Source: Gammaproteobacteria bacterium
Lineage (GTDB): Bacteria > Pseudomonadota > Gammaproteobacteria > SZUA-229
Assembly (NCBI GenBank): GCA_023136715.1
Contig: JAGLQT010000134.1
Location: 1 to 11,135, forward strand
DNA: 11,135 nt
Direction: 5' to 3'
Shown piece after piece: positions 1 to 7,100 of the stretch (position 1 is its first letter; the number at the start of each line of letters is the position of its first letter). A program made the translations under genes and the position numbers. Below the pieces are notes generated by a model, which did no database searches, was not told the DNA's origin, and saw only the letters and a list, made by a program, of their open reading frames with translations.

Positions 1-1261
1 GATCAACGCGCACACGTAAGTCTGATAAACGAATATCCAGCTCAGTAATATGTGCACGCATTAAATTAGTGAATTCGGTAACACCACTTTGATAGGCTTT
101 CAATGCCGCTTTTGAATTGTTTTTTGCAGACTTAATTAAATCGCTTTTATACTTATAACGCCTTAGATCCAAACCTTTTAATTTGGCCTGATTGCTGTCA
201 TAAAGTTGTTTTAGCATTCGTAATTTATCGTCTCTTGCCAGTCTAACTGCCAGCATTTTTTCTTCACTGGCTACAACACGTTTATCCTGTCGTTTTTCCG
301 TAAATAACGGTATATCTAGTGTCACCATAGCCGCCATCATATCCGCACGTTCACTGTTATCAGGGTTTTCGCCGAAACGCTTACGGTATTCCAGGCCCAA
401 ACTCCAGCCCGGTTTGTATTCTTGCTTCACTATAAAAACACCTTGCTTACTCGCTTCCAGCTTTGCTGTCTCGACAGCAATGGACGGATGACGGGTAATC
501 AATTTATTTAAATCTTCTATCTCTGGAAACTCGGGCAATATTGGAAAATCATGAGCTATAGGCTGCCAGGAAGCATCACCTAACCATTGCGATAACCTGG
601 AACGTAAAACTTCTTCTTTGGTTTGAATGTTTATGGCTCTATCATCAAGTCTTGATAACTCAAGATCTGCACGCAACACATCCTGCTGATTAACTCGACC
701 AGAAGCATAATGGGCTTCGGTAATATCAACCAGTTGTAAAAATAACTTTCGTGATGATTTAATAATACGAGCGGCTTCAACCTGATAATATAAATTTAAA
801 AAGTCTTCACGAATATTTAACTTTACCTTTCCTAGCCTGTCATTGGCACGAGCCAGTTCTTCTTTTGCACGCCATTGTGATTGCTCCTGCTTTAACTCCA
901 GCGAATCACCTTTAGGGAAAGACTGTTGTACGCCCAGGCGTAATTGAGTAGTGGGCTCTTGCGAAATATCGAAGCTATCCAATGGCAAGTTGTACATTCC
1001 AAAGCGTAGCTTCGGGTCAGGCAGTTGATTGTCTGCAACCGCATCATTATTCCATGCACGCGCAACAGCTTTGTGACTTTCCATCAAAGGGTCATTGTTC
1101 AAGGCGATGTTTTCAGCTTCACCCAGACTTAATGCTGAGGCACTAGAAAATAGCGTTAACAGGCTAAGTAAGCCCGCAACCCTGAATAGAATTTTTATCT
1201 TATTAGAATCGAGATAACTTTTATTGCCATTATTATGACAATGAGGATGATTGCTCATCAT
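1..1261 (-). CDS. TolC-family outer-membrane efflux protein, Cus/Czc-type (partial, 3' end off window)
   Basis: This open frame of 420 codons runs off the left edge without a stop. It begins ATG ATG at 1261, with GGAG six nt upstream (1271..1268). The product has a long polar n-region containing the His/Cys motif HPHCHNN. A hydrophobic stretch at about residues 24-43 ends in SASA, which looks like a signal peptide cut near residue 43. The mature part starts LSLGEAENIALNNDP, the usual opening of outer-membrane efflux (TolC) repeats, followed by PDPKLRFGMYNLPLDSF and long amphipathic helices such as YASGRVNQQDVLRADLEL and YQSGVTEFTNLMRA. The family forms trimeric outer-membrane/periplasmic channels for tripartite pumps. 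The opening resembles channels of CusCBA-type metal RND systems, and the Cys/Met/His-rich gene 72 bp upstream supports metal efflux. The metal specificity is inferred. The membrane-fusion and RND genes are not in the window. Confidence 0.88.
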   Translation of the reverse strand, partial: MMSNHPHCHNNGNKSYLDSNKIKILFRVAGLLSLLTLFSSASALSLGEAENIALNNDPLMESHKAVARAWNNDAVADNQLPDPKLRFGMYNLPLDSFDISQEPTTQLRLGVQQSFPKGDSLELKQEQSQWRAKEELARANDRLGKVKLNIREDFLNLYYQVEAARIIKSSRKLFLQLVDITEAHYASGRVNQQDVLRADLELSRLDDRAINIQTKEEVLRSRLSQWLGDASWQPIAHDFPILPEFPEIEDLNKLITRHPSIAVETAKLEASKQGVFIVKQEYKPGWSLGLEYRKRFGENPDNSERADMMAAMVTLDIPLFTEKRQDKRVVASEEKMLAVRLARDDKLRMLKQLYDSNQAKLKGLDLRRYKYKSDLIKSAKNNSKAALKAYQSGVTEFTNLMRAHITELDIRLSDLRVRVD

Positions 1262-1267
1262 TAAATA

Positions 1268-1271
1268 CTCC
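1268..1271 (-). promoter_or_regulatory. Ribosome binding site of the TolC-family gene
   Basis: GGAG on the minus strand lies six nt before the first of two adjacent in-frame ATG codons (1261 and 1258). It supports initiation here, even though this gives the protein an unusually long n-region before its signal-peptide core. Confidence 0.6.
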
Positions 1272-1283
1272 ACATCAAAATAT

Positions 1284-1301
1284 ATCACCGCACTCGGTGA
1301 T
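1284..1301 (-). repeat. GC-rich hairpin between the Cys-rich gene and the TolC gene
   Basis: A perfect inverted repeat, ATCACCG / CGGTGAT, has 7-bp arms around a 4-nt loop (1284-1290 and 1295-1301). It lies in the 72-bp gap between the two minus-strand genes. On the transcript it is followed by AUAUUUUG, so it could be a weak intrinsic terminator or attenuator that lowers expression of the efflux genes relative to the small protein. It could also be an mRNA-stabilising stem. The U tract is interrupted, so a strong terminator is unlikely. Confidence 0.5.
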
Positions 1302-1333
1302 TAATAGCGCTTAATGCACTTCTTTAGTTGATG

Positions 1334-1729
1334 CTAGAGCGTGAGCGGGGGTCTTGAAGGCGGCGAGATGAGTCGAGTTAACAAAGAATCGCTAACGACT
1401 GGAATAAATTCAATGGTTGCTAAATCTGAAAGCTGGAGGAATTCAAAAGTAACAGCTGAAGAGCTATGAGCACAGCCAGTGCAGTTACCATCACATTGAT
1501 CGCAACAGTCACAATCTGATGTTTTTTGTTCTTGCGGAGTATCCGCTAAATCAGGTGACGACATATTATGACCAGCATGATCCATCATTATCACTTCCAC
1601 CTCTGCCCTATCCTCAGCACAATGATCTGGCGACATTGTCATAGGCATGGCAAAGACACTGCGTAATGGCAACATTATCACCACAAGCACCAATATATTT
1701 ACCAGTATATTTTTGAACAGCAATTTCAT
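1334..1729 (-). CDS. Small secreted Cys/Met/His-rich protein, probable metal-binding partner of the efflux operon
   Basis: A 131-residue protein. Residues 1-27 form a clear signal peptide (KLLFK n-region, hydrophobic core ILVNILVLVVIMLP, cut after VFA). The mature N-terminus is Met/His-rich (MPMTMSPDHC, then IMMDHAGHNM). The middle carries a dense cysteine cluster, C73, C75, C76, C79, C83 and C86, with H88 close by. The tail ends PPSRPPL. These are the features of small periplasmic copper/heavy-metal proteins of the CopL/DUF2946-like kind found ahead of Cus-type channel genes. That family assignment is from memory of the pattern, not a search. It lies directly upstream of the TolC-family gene on the same strand, so the pair is probably one metal-induced operon. 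A role as a periplasmic metal chaperone or buffer is inferred. No strong Shine-Dalgarno is visible before the ATG at 1729. Confidence 0.78.
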   Translation of the reverse strand: MKLLFKNILVNILVLVVIMLPLRSVFAMPMTMSPDHCAEDRAEVEVIMMDHAGHNMSSPDLADTPQEQKTSDCDCCDQCDGNCTGCAHSSSAVTFEFLQLSDLATIEFIPVVSDSLLTRLISPPSRPPLTL

Positions 1730-1745
1730 GTGTTTATAAATAACA

Positions 1746-1775
1746 GATATATCTCAATAAAACAATTATTCTCAA
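1746..1775 (-). promoter_or_regulatory. Possible sigma70 promoter of the metal-resistance genes
   Basis: On the minus strand a TTGAGA (1775..1770) and a TATATC (1751..1746) are 18 bp apart, ending 17 nt before the ATG at 1729. Both hexamers match consensus only in part. The -35 overlaps the 1766-1786 dyad, so a regulator bound there would affect this promoter. This is a prediction from pattern only. Confidence 0.3.
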
Positions 1776-1786
1776 CTCAAGAATAA
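1766..1786. repeat. Dyad TTATTCT-N7-AGAATAA upstream of the metal genes
   Basis: A perfect 7-bp inverted repeat with a 7-nt spacer (arms 1766-1772 and 1780-1786) lies between the end of purT and the start of the Cys-rich gene. On the minus strand it is followed by TTGTTTT, so it could be a weak AT-stem terminator for purT. Its 7-7-7 layout and its overlap with a candidate -35 also fit an operator for a metal-responsive regulator. The sequence does not decide between the two. Confidence 0.45.
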
Positions 1787-1824
1787 GATGATGACCAGCC
1801 TGATAGGTTCCATCGCGTGTTCAA

Positions 1825-3006
1825 TTAAAGCTGTATGGTTACCTGCTCTGATGCATTTTTCGCTTTTTCCAGAGCCTTCTCCACTTCATCGCTTCTAGCC
1901 AAAACAACACCCATACGACGACGACCACTAACTTCCGGTTTACCAAATAATCTAACCTGTGTATCGGGTTGCGCCAGTACGGCTTCCAGATTGCCAAATA
2001 GCGGCTGCATCGATTCACCCTCGACCAGAATCACGCTGGATGCTGAAGGCCCATGAAAATGGATATTAGGAATAGGCAAACCCAAAATGGCGCGTGCATG
2101 CAGGGCGAACTGAGAGAGATCCTGGGAGATCATGGTGACCATGCCAGTATCATGCGGCCTGGGCGAAACTTCGCTGAAAATAACCTCATCTCCTTTGATA
2201 AAAAGCTCAACGCCGAAAATACCGCGACCTGCCAGTGCATCGGTGACTTTCTCCGCAATGTCACGTGCTGAATCTAAAGCAGACTGACTCATCGCCTGCG
2301 GCTGCCAGGACTGGCGATAATCGCCATCAACCTGTACGTGACCAATCGGCTCACAATAGCTGGTACCCGCCTCATGCCTTACGGTAAGCTGGGTGATCTC
2401 ATAATCAAAATCAACAAAACCTTCAATAATGACTTTGCCCGCACCACTACGCCCGCCTTCCTGCGCATAATCCCAGGCGACATCAATATCAGATGACTGC
2501 TTAATCGTACTCTGACCTTTACCGGATGAGCTCATAATTGGCTTAACCACACAGGGCATGCCGATTTCCTCGATAGCCTGATTGAATTCAGTACGCGTTA
2601 CCGCAAAACGATAAGGCGATGTTCTGATACCTAACTCTTCCGCAGCCAAACGTCGAATACCCTCACGGTTCATCGTCAAATGAGCCGCACGTGCGCTCGG
2701 GATAACGGTAAAACCTTCAGATTCAAGTGCTACTAGCGTATCGGTGGCAATGGCTTCAATTTCAGGCACGATATAATCTGGTTGTTCCGTTTCAATCACG
2801 GCACGTAAAGCATCACCATCGAGCATGCTGATCACATGACTACGATGCGCTACCTGCATGGCCGGGCTATTCTCGTAACGATCGACCACAATCACTTCAA
2901 CACCCAAACGCTGCAGCTCAATCACCACTTCTTTACCCAACTCACCACCACCGCAAAATAAAACTTTGGTTGCAGAGCTTGATAGGGCCGTGCCTATTTG
3001 CGACAT
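1825..3006 (-). CDS. purT: Formate-dependent phosphoribosylglycinamide formyltransferase (GAR transformylase 2)
   Basis: This cytoplasmic ATP-grasp enzyme joins formate to 5'-phosphoribosylglycinamide using ATP, giving formyl-GAR, the folate-independent third step of purine synthesis. The protein has 393 residues, one more than E. coli PurT. The order is an N-terminal preATP-grasp fold with GGGELGKE (19-26), then the ATP-grasp core, then a C-terminal cap. Residues matching known PurT sites are E22/L23, E82, R114, K155, the SSGKGQ loop (160-165), E195, E203, E267 and E279 (Mg), D286, K356 and R363/R364. FVDFDYEITQLTVR and SEVSPRPHDTGMVTMISQDL are diagnostic stretches. The ATG at 3006 follows an AGGTAGG-like Shine-Dalgarno. 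It appears to be transcribed alone from the TATAAT at 3053..3048. No truncation or missing catalytic residue was seen. Confidence 0.97.
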   Translation of the reverse strand: MSQIGTALSSSATKVLFCGGGELGKEVVIELQRLGVEVIVVDRYENSPAMQVAHRSHVISMLDGDALRAVIETEQPDYIVPEIEAIATDTLVALESEGFTVIPSARAAHLTMNREGIRRLAAEELGIRTSPYRFAVTRTEFNQAIEEIGMPCVVKPIMSSSGKGQSTIKQSSDIDVAWDYAQEGGRSGAGKVIIEGFVDFDYEITQLTVRHEAGTSYCEPIGHVQVDGDYRQSWQPQAMSQSALDSARDIAEKVTDALAGRGIFGVELFIKGDEVIFSEVSPRPHDTGMVTMISQDLSQFALHARAILGLPIPNIHFHGPSASSVILVEGESMQPLFGNLEAVLAQPDTQVRLFGKPEVSGRRRMGVVLARSDEVEKALEKAKNASEQVTIQL

Positions 3007-3047
3007 AAATACCTACCTGTTATTTCATTATTCTTAAAAAAATAGTC

Positions 3048-3053
3048 ATTATA
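3048..3053 (-). promoter_or_regulatory. -10 box of the purT promoter (TATAAT)
   Basis: A perfect TATAAT on the minus strand lies 41 nt upstream of the purT ATG, giving an expected leader of about 35 nt. The hexamer 17 bp upstream (AGTACC, 3076..3071) is a poor -35 and lies inside the 3053-3078 dyad. This suggests the promoter depends on, or is controlled by, a protein bound there. Confidence 0.5.
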
Positions 3054-3078
3054 AAGTATCTTCATGATATGGTACTTT
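3053..3078. repeat. Dyad AAAGTA-N14-TACTTT over the purT -35/spacer region
   Basis: The arms at 3053-3058 and 3073-3078 are perfect 6-bp inverted repeats with a partly symmetric core (ATC-N4-GAT). The element touches the purT -10 box and covers the place where a -35 should be, which is the position expected of an operator. It does not match the E. coli PurR consensus, so the regulator is unknown. Confidence 0.4.
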
Positions 3079-3079
3079 C

Positions 3080-3100
3080 ATTGTGCCAATAATCCACAAT
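3080..3100. repeat. Dyad ATTGTG-N9-CACAAT
   Basis: Perfect 6-bp arms (3080-3085 and 3095-3100) flank a 9-nt spacer, two bases beyond the first purT dyad. It resembles a CRP half-site pair, but the spacing between the TGTG and CACA cores is 9 rather than 8. It is recorded as an unassigned operator-like site. Confidence 0.35.
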
Positions 3101-3169
3101 AACTCAGGCATAAGTCCGTCAATTAGGCTATATTCACACCAGTTACTTAAAGTAAACACTAAAGTTTAA

Positions 3170-3198
3170 TTGCTATACTTTTCATGGTGTTATGTTAT
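3170..3198 (+). promoter_or_regulatory. Weak candidate promoter for the phosphatase-kinase operon
   Basis: TTGCTA (3170-3175) and TGTTAT (3193-3198) are 17 bp apart on the plus strand. Each matches only part of the sigma70 consensus, and the implied leader would be about 135 nt. Other AT-rich hexamer pairs are possible in this region. Confidence 0.22.
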
Positions 3199-3327
3199 AT
3201 TTGCAATACAGATTTATGTAGACTGATACGACATCATTTATCGCAGTTATATTCACCTTATTTGAATGAGTTTAGTCAGACAAATGCGCCATAAATAAGC
3301 TCAGCTATATCGAGAACAAATGAAAGC

Positions 3328-3335
3328 AAAGGAAG
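3328..3335 (+). promoter_or_regulatory. Ribosome binding site of the PP2C gene
   Basis: AAAGGAAG lies just before the ATG at 3340, with GGA six nt from the start codon. It fixes the start of the phosphatase and argues against upstream starts. Confidence 0.65.
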
Positions 3336-3339
3336 TAAA

Positions 3340-4149
3340 ATGACCTCAGATGAAGATATAACCACGGTCAACGCTGATACTGTTCGCTCAAGAACAGACG
3401 ATGCTTCACTGGGTGAAACCATTCCCCTCACTGTTTTATCAGAAGGCCTGACCGATGTCGGTAAAAAACGCCTTCACAATGAAGACTCTTTTTACGCCTC
3501 TGATGATAAATATCTTTGGTTTGTCGCCGATGGCATGGGTGGACACAATGCAGGCGACTTTGCCAGTCAGTCTTTAGTTAACGATGCTGAGGCTTTCTTC
3601 ACAGCCAGTGATTCCATTGAAGAATCAGCTAAAAACATAGAAGATATTATTCAGCAGACCAATCTCAATTTAATTAAAAAAGCCGAAACCATCGCCAACA
3701 ACACAGTGATTGGCGCCACCATTGCATTATTAATTAGCAAGGACAATCAGGGTATTGCTCTCTGGGCGGGCGACAGCCGAATTTATCGTCTACGTTCAGG
3801 AAATATTGAACAACTCAGCACTGATCATAGTTTAGTTAACGACATGATCGAGCAAAATATGATCAAGCCTGAAGAAGCTGAAAATCATCCCGAAAAAAAC
3901 AAAATTACTCGCGCAGTCGGTTACGATAGAGACCTCATTCTGGATTACCGAAAACTTTCAATATTACCTGGTGATCGTTACATTCTCTGTTCTGATGGAC
4001 TTTCAAAAGAATTATCAGATGATGAAATATTAAGCATTGCGAGCAGCGGCTCAACTGCTGTGACCAACCAAAAATTAATGCAACAGGCTCTTGATAAAGG
4101 TGGCCACGACAATATCACCACCATTACCATCGACTTTTTTAAAGGATAA
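3340..4149 (+). CDS. PP2C-family (PPM) Ser/Thr protein phosphatase
   Basis: A cytoplasmic metal-dependent phosphatase of 269 residues with no signal peptide or TM segment, preceded by a roughly 30-residue polar N-terminal extension. All the usual PPM motifs are present: GKKRLHNEDSF (D49), VADGMGGHNAG (D64, G65), GATIAL, WAGDSRIYRLR (D145), LSTDHSLV, ITRAVGYD, CSDGL (D219) and GGHDNIT (D257). The metal-binding aspartates D49, D64, D219 and D257 are intact, so it should be active. The family removes phosphate from Ser/Thr of bacterial Hanks-type kinases and their substrates. Its stop is 5 nt before the kinase start, so the two are surely co-transcribed and form a kinase/phosphatase pair. Likely substrates (inferred) are the kinase itself and the FHA-cyclase encoded convergently. 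PP2C genes next to kinases also occur in type VI secretion loci, but no T6SS genes are seen here. Confidence 0.95.
   Translation: MTSDEDITTVNADTVRSRTDDASLGETIPLTVLSEGLTDVGKKRLHNEDSFYASDDKYLWFVADGMGGHNAGDFASQSLVNDAEAFFTASDSIEESAKNIEDIIQQTNLNLIKKAETIANNTVIGATIALLISKDNQGIALWAGDSRIYRLRSGNIEQLSTDHSLVNDMIEQNMIKPEEAENHPEKNKITRAVGYDRDLILDYRKLSILPGDRYILCSDGLSKELSDDEILSIASSGSTAVTNQKLMQQALDKGGHDNITTITIDFFKG
4141..4146 (+). promoter_or_regulatory. Ribosome binding site of the kinase, inside the phosphatase gene end
   Basis: AAAGGA overlaps the last codons of the PP2C gene and lies 8 nt before the GTG at 4155. The overlap suggests translational coupling, and it supports GTG rather than a later ATG as the kinase start. 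Confidence 0.6.
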
Positions 4150-4154
4150 TCTAC

Positions 4155-7100
4155 GTGGAAACGTTTAAAACAACCGTCGAACAACTGCTGAATAATGAGA
4201 TAGGTATAAAAGAAGCCTGCGCACTACTTGAATTCTGGGCTGAACCGCACACTGGCGATGCTGAAATTTTCGATAAAGCCAGTAAAATTCTTGATGAACT
4301 ATATAGCAGCCATAGGATTAGCGAAGACTATCAAAGCAAAATACTCCGATCGATCAATGCCTGCTCTAATCAAGCACAACCATTGATAGAAGATGATGAA
4401 GATGAAACCATCATCGCCAAGCCTCTTAAAAAAGAGGCCGTGGATGTTGATCTTCAAGATGATGAAGATGCAACAATCATTGCCGAGCCTCAACTGGATG
4501 ACATCACTGTTCAACTTGATGGTAATGAGTCAACCACCACAGCCGATAAAGACGAAGAAGACGATGGCCTTCTAAAACCTGGCAGCATCCTTAAAGATCG
4601 TTTCAACCTTGTTTCTGTGCTCGGTGAAGGCGGCATGGGTGTGGTATACAAAGCCATTGATATGCTCAAGGTCGAAGCCAAGGACATGAATCCTTATGTC
4701 GCCATCAAGGTACTGTCTGAAAGTTTCAAAGAACATCCTGATGCTTTTATCTCACTACAACGCGAGACCAGTAAGGCGCAGAAGTTAGCCCATCCAAACA
4801 TCGCAACGGTCTACGATTTCGATCGCGACAAAGACTCCATATACATGACCATGGAGATGTTGGAAGGTAAAGAACTGGGCGATTTTATCAAAAGTATGCC
4901 CAAAGAAGGACTATCAGAAGAAGAAGCGCTGGAGATGATTACCGGTCTTGGAGAAGGACTGGCTTATGCCCATAAAAATGGCCTGGTACATTCTGATTTC
5001 AAACCCGGCAACGCATTCGTACTCTACGACGGCCCAATAAAAGTAATCGACTTTGGTATCGCACGTGCTGCTGGTGGTGCTGCACAAGACCACGCGCCTG
5101 GTCATGACATTTCCCAAACAGGGCTGGAAACCAATCTAAACCCAGCACCAACTGATAATACAGCAGGAGTTACTACCGACTTTGATGCGGGTACATTGGG
5201 CGCATTAACACCTGCCTATGCAACGATTGAGATGTTCGAAGGAAAAGAGCCCGCACCATCTGATGATATTTATGCATTAGCTTGCGTTGCTGTTCAGCTG
5301 CTAACCGGCAAACATCCATTCAATAAAAGAACAGCGCCTAAAGCCAAAGAAAAAGGCATGAAACCGCCTGTTATTGCAGGTTTCACTAAACGCCAACAAA
5401 GAGCTCTGGAAAAAGCCCTGGAATTCACTCGTGATAAACGAACTGAAACCATGGAGGAATTTCTCGACGGTATTCGTCGCAGAAAAAATTACACCAAACA
5501 AATCATTCTAGGCACTATTGTCGTCCTTGGACTAATAGGTGGTTTTGGCTACAAACCTATCACTAACTATTACGAACAAGAGGAAATCGATAAAATAATA
5601 TTACAGGCAAATCAGGGATCCACCACCCGCCTACTTCAAACACTGGGCTCACTTCAACAATATAGAACTGAAAAAAGAGAAGCTATCAAAAATGGTATTA
5701 AGGATAAAGCGCTACAAATATATACCACAAAAATTCTGCAGGCCGTTAATATTGAAGATGGCCGGTACGAATTTGACACAGCAAGAAATTATATCAACGA
5801 AGCACTAAACTATTACTCTGACTCAGCAGCGATCCAGGAACTCTCTGTACAAATCACTGAAACAAGAGAAACATTAATTGAAAATCTACACAATAAATAT
5901 ATAGAACAATTACTAGCTCTCAATTTATTACCTGATGACAATAAGGATGATTTGACCGATACTTTAAAACTACTAAAAAGTATCCTGCCAGAAGACGTAA
6001 CATTCAACGACCCCAGGCTAGAGATCAGTTACTACAATGCAGCGGGAAATTCTGTCAGAAAGAAACTATTTAATACAGCCAATATTTATCTAAGCACTGG
6101 ACAGAAATACATACCACAAAGCCTTATCTTTCAGGAACTCGCTGACAGAATTATTATTGAAGAATTAAGCAACCAAATCAGTGACGAACTAACTCAGGCC
6201 GAAAATAGCATACCAAAAGAAACTGAAAGCATTGCTGAATTAAGGCCCTACATCGATGACCTGACCATCTTGAGCATTGGCACAAACAAACAAAGCAATG
6301 CATATAAGCACTTCACGCAATTATTTGAAAATGAATTTAAACATTTAATCGCTAGTAATGCTCAACAAGCCCAGCAATTACTACAGACGTTTTCTGCAGC
6401 CCTGACGATAGAAAAACTTGTCATTTATTCAGAACAACTTGGCGCGATCAACACGGAAGATACAACTGAGCCAGTTAATGAAACGTTCGTAAAAACACAC
6501 TTCATTAATAAAGAAACCGACCTCAAGCAGTTAGTCTCACACATATCAACAATTCGCTCAAATATTAGTCAATATAAAATCAATGCCCGTACACATTACA
6601 ATATAGATTTTGAATCAAACATAGAATCATTAAGCAATGAAAATCGCGCCTCTTTGATCAATTACTATAACAACCTATACCAACCTTTACTTATCGCGGA
6701 CACTGCTGAAATAGCTAGCAATCGACTAACAGAAACAAAAAAATCTTATGAAACAGAGCTTAATAATATAAAACTTCTCGCAAACGTAGAAAATGAAAAA
6801 CGGATCTTCAGAAATATCGCCACCGAAAGCAGGCTTAAAGATTCACTAGAAACTTATAAAAAAATCGTCAACAATACCGATGATGATGAGTTCATTGAAT
6901 TTGCCAAAAAAGAAATATCACGAATGTATTCAAACCTGGCCGAAAGCAATGCAAATGACGACAACTATGAAAGTGCCTTAGACAATGCACGCAAGGCTGC
7001 GGAATACGTGAATAATGAATATGTAGGAAAACAGATACATGTATACCAGAAAGAAATCTCTACCAAGGAAGTCGCCAGACTGGTCTTGACGCGCGATGAG

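Larger units (their letters stand above)
3007..3339. other. Divergent intergenic region between purT and the phosphatase-kinase operon
   Basis: These 333 bp are without a credible gene. The purT side holds a TATAAT box and two neighbouring dyads (3053-3078 and 3080-3100). The middle is AT-rich, with the hexamer TAAAGT repeated at 3148-3153 and 3160-3165. The stretches TACTTTCATTGTG (from 3073) and TACTTTTCATGGTG (from 3176) form an imperfect direct repeat. The phosphatase side has a weak candidate promoter and a good Shine-Dalgarno. No RNA gene or riboswitch fold was recognised. Confidence 0.6.

Noticed and set aside
1835..2271. Plus-strand open frames across purT.
   Set aside because: They are antisense to a full-length conserved enzyme and show no recognisable protein family.
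3080..3100. CRP (cAMP receptor protein) site.
   Set aside because: The TGTG and CACA cores are 9 nt apart instead of 8 and the flanks do not fit TGTGA-N6-TCACA. It is kept only as an unassigned dyad.
3320..3343. Seven-codon mini-ORF (MKAKEVK) overlapping the PP2C start as ATGA, a possible leader peptide.
   Set aside because: It contains the PP2C Shine-Dalgarno itself and has no good ribosome site of its own. It is most likely chance.
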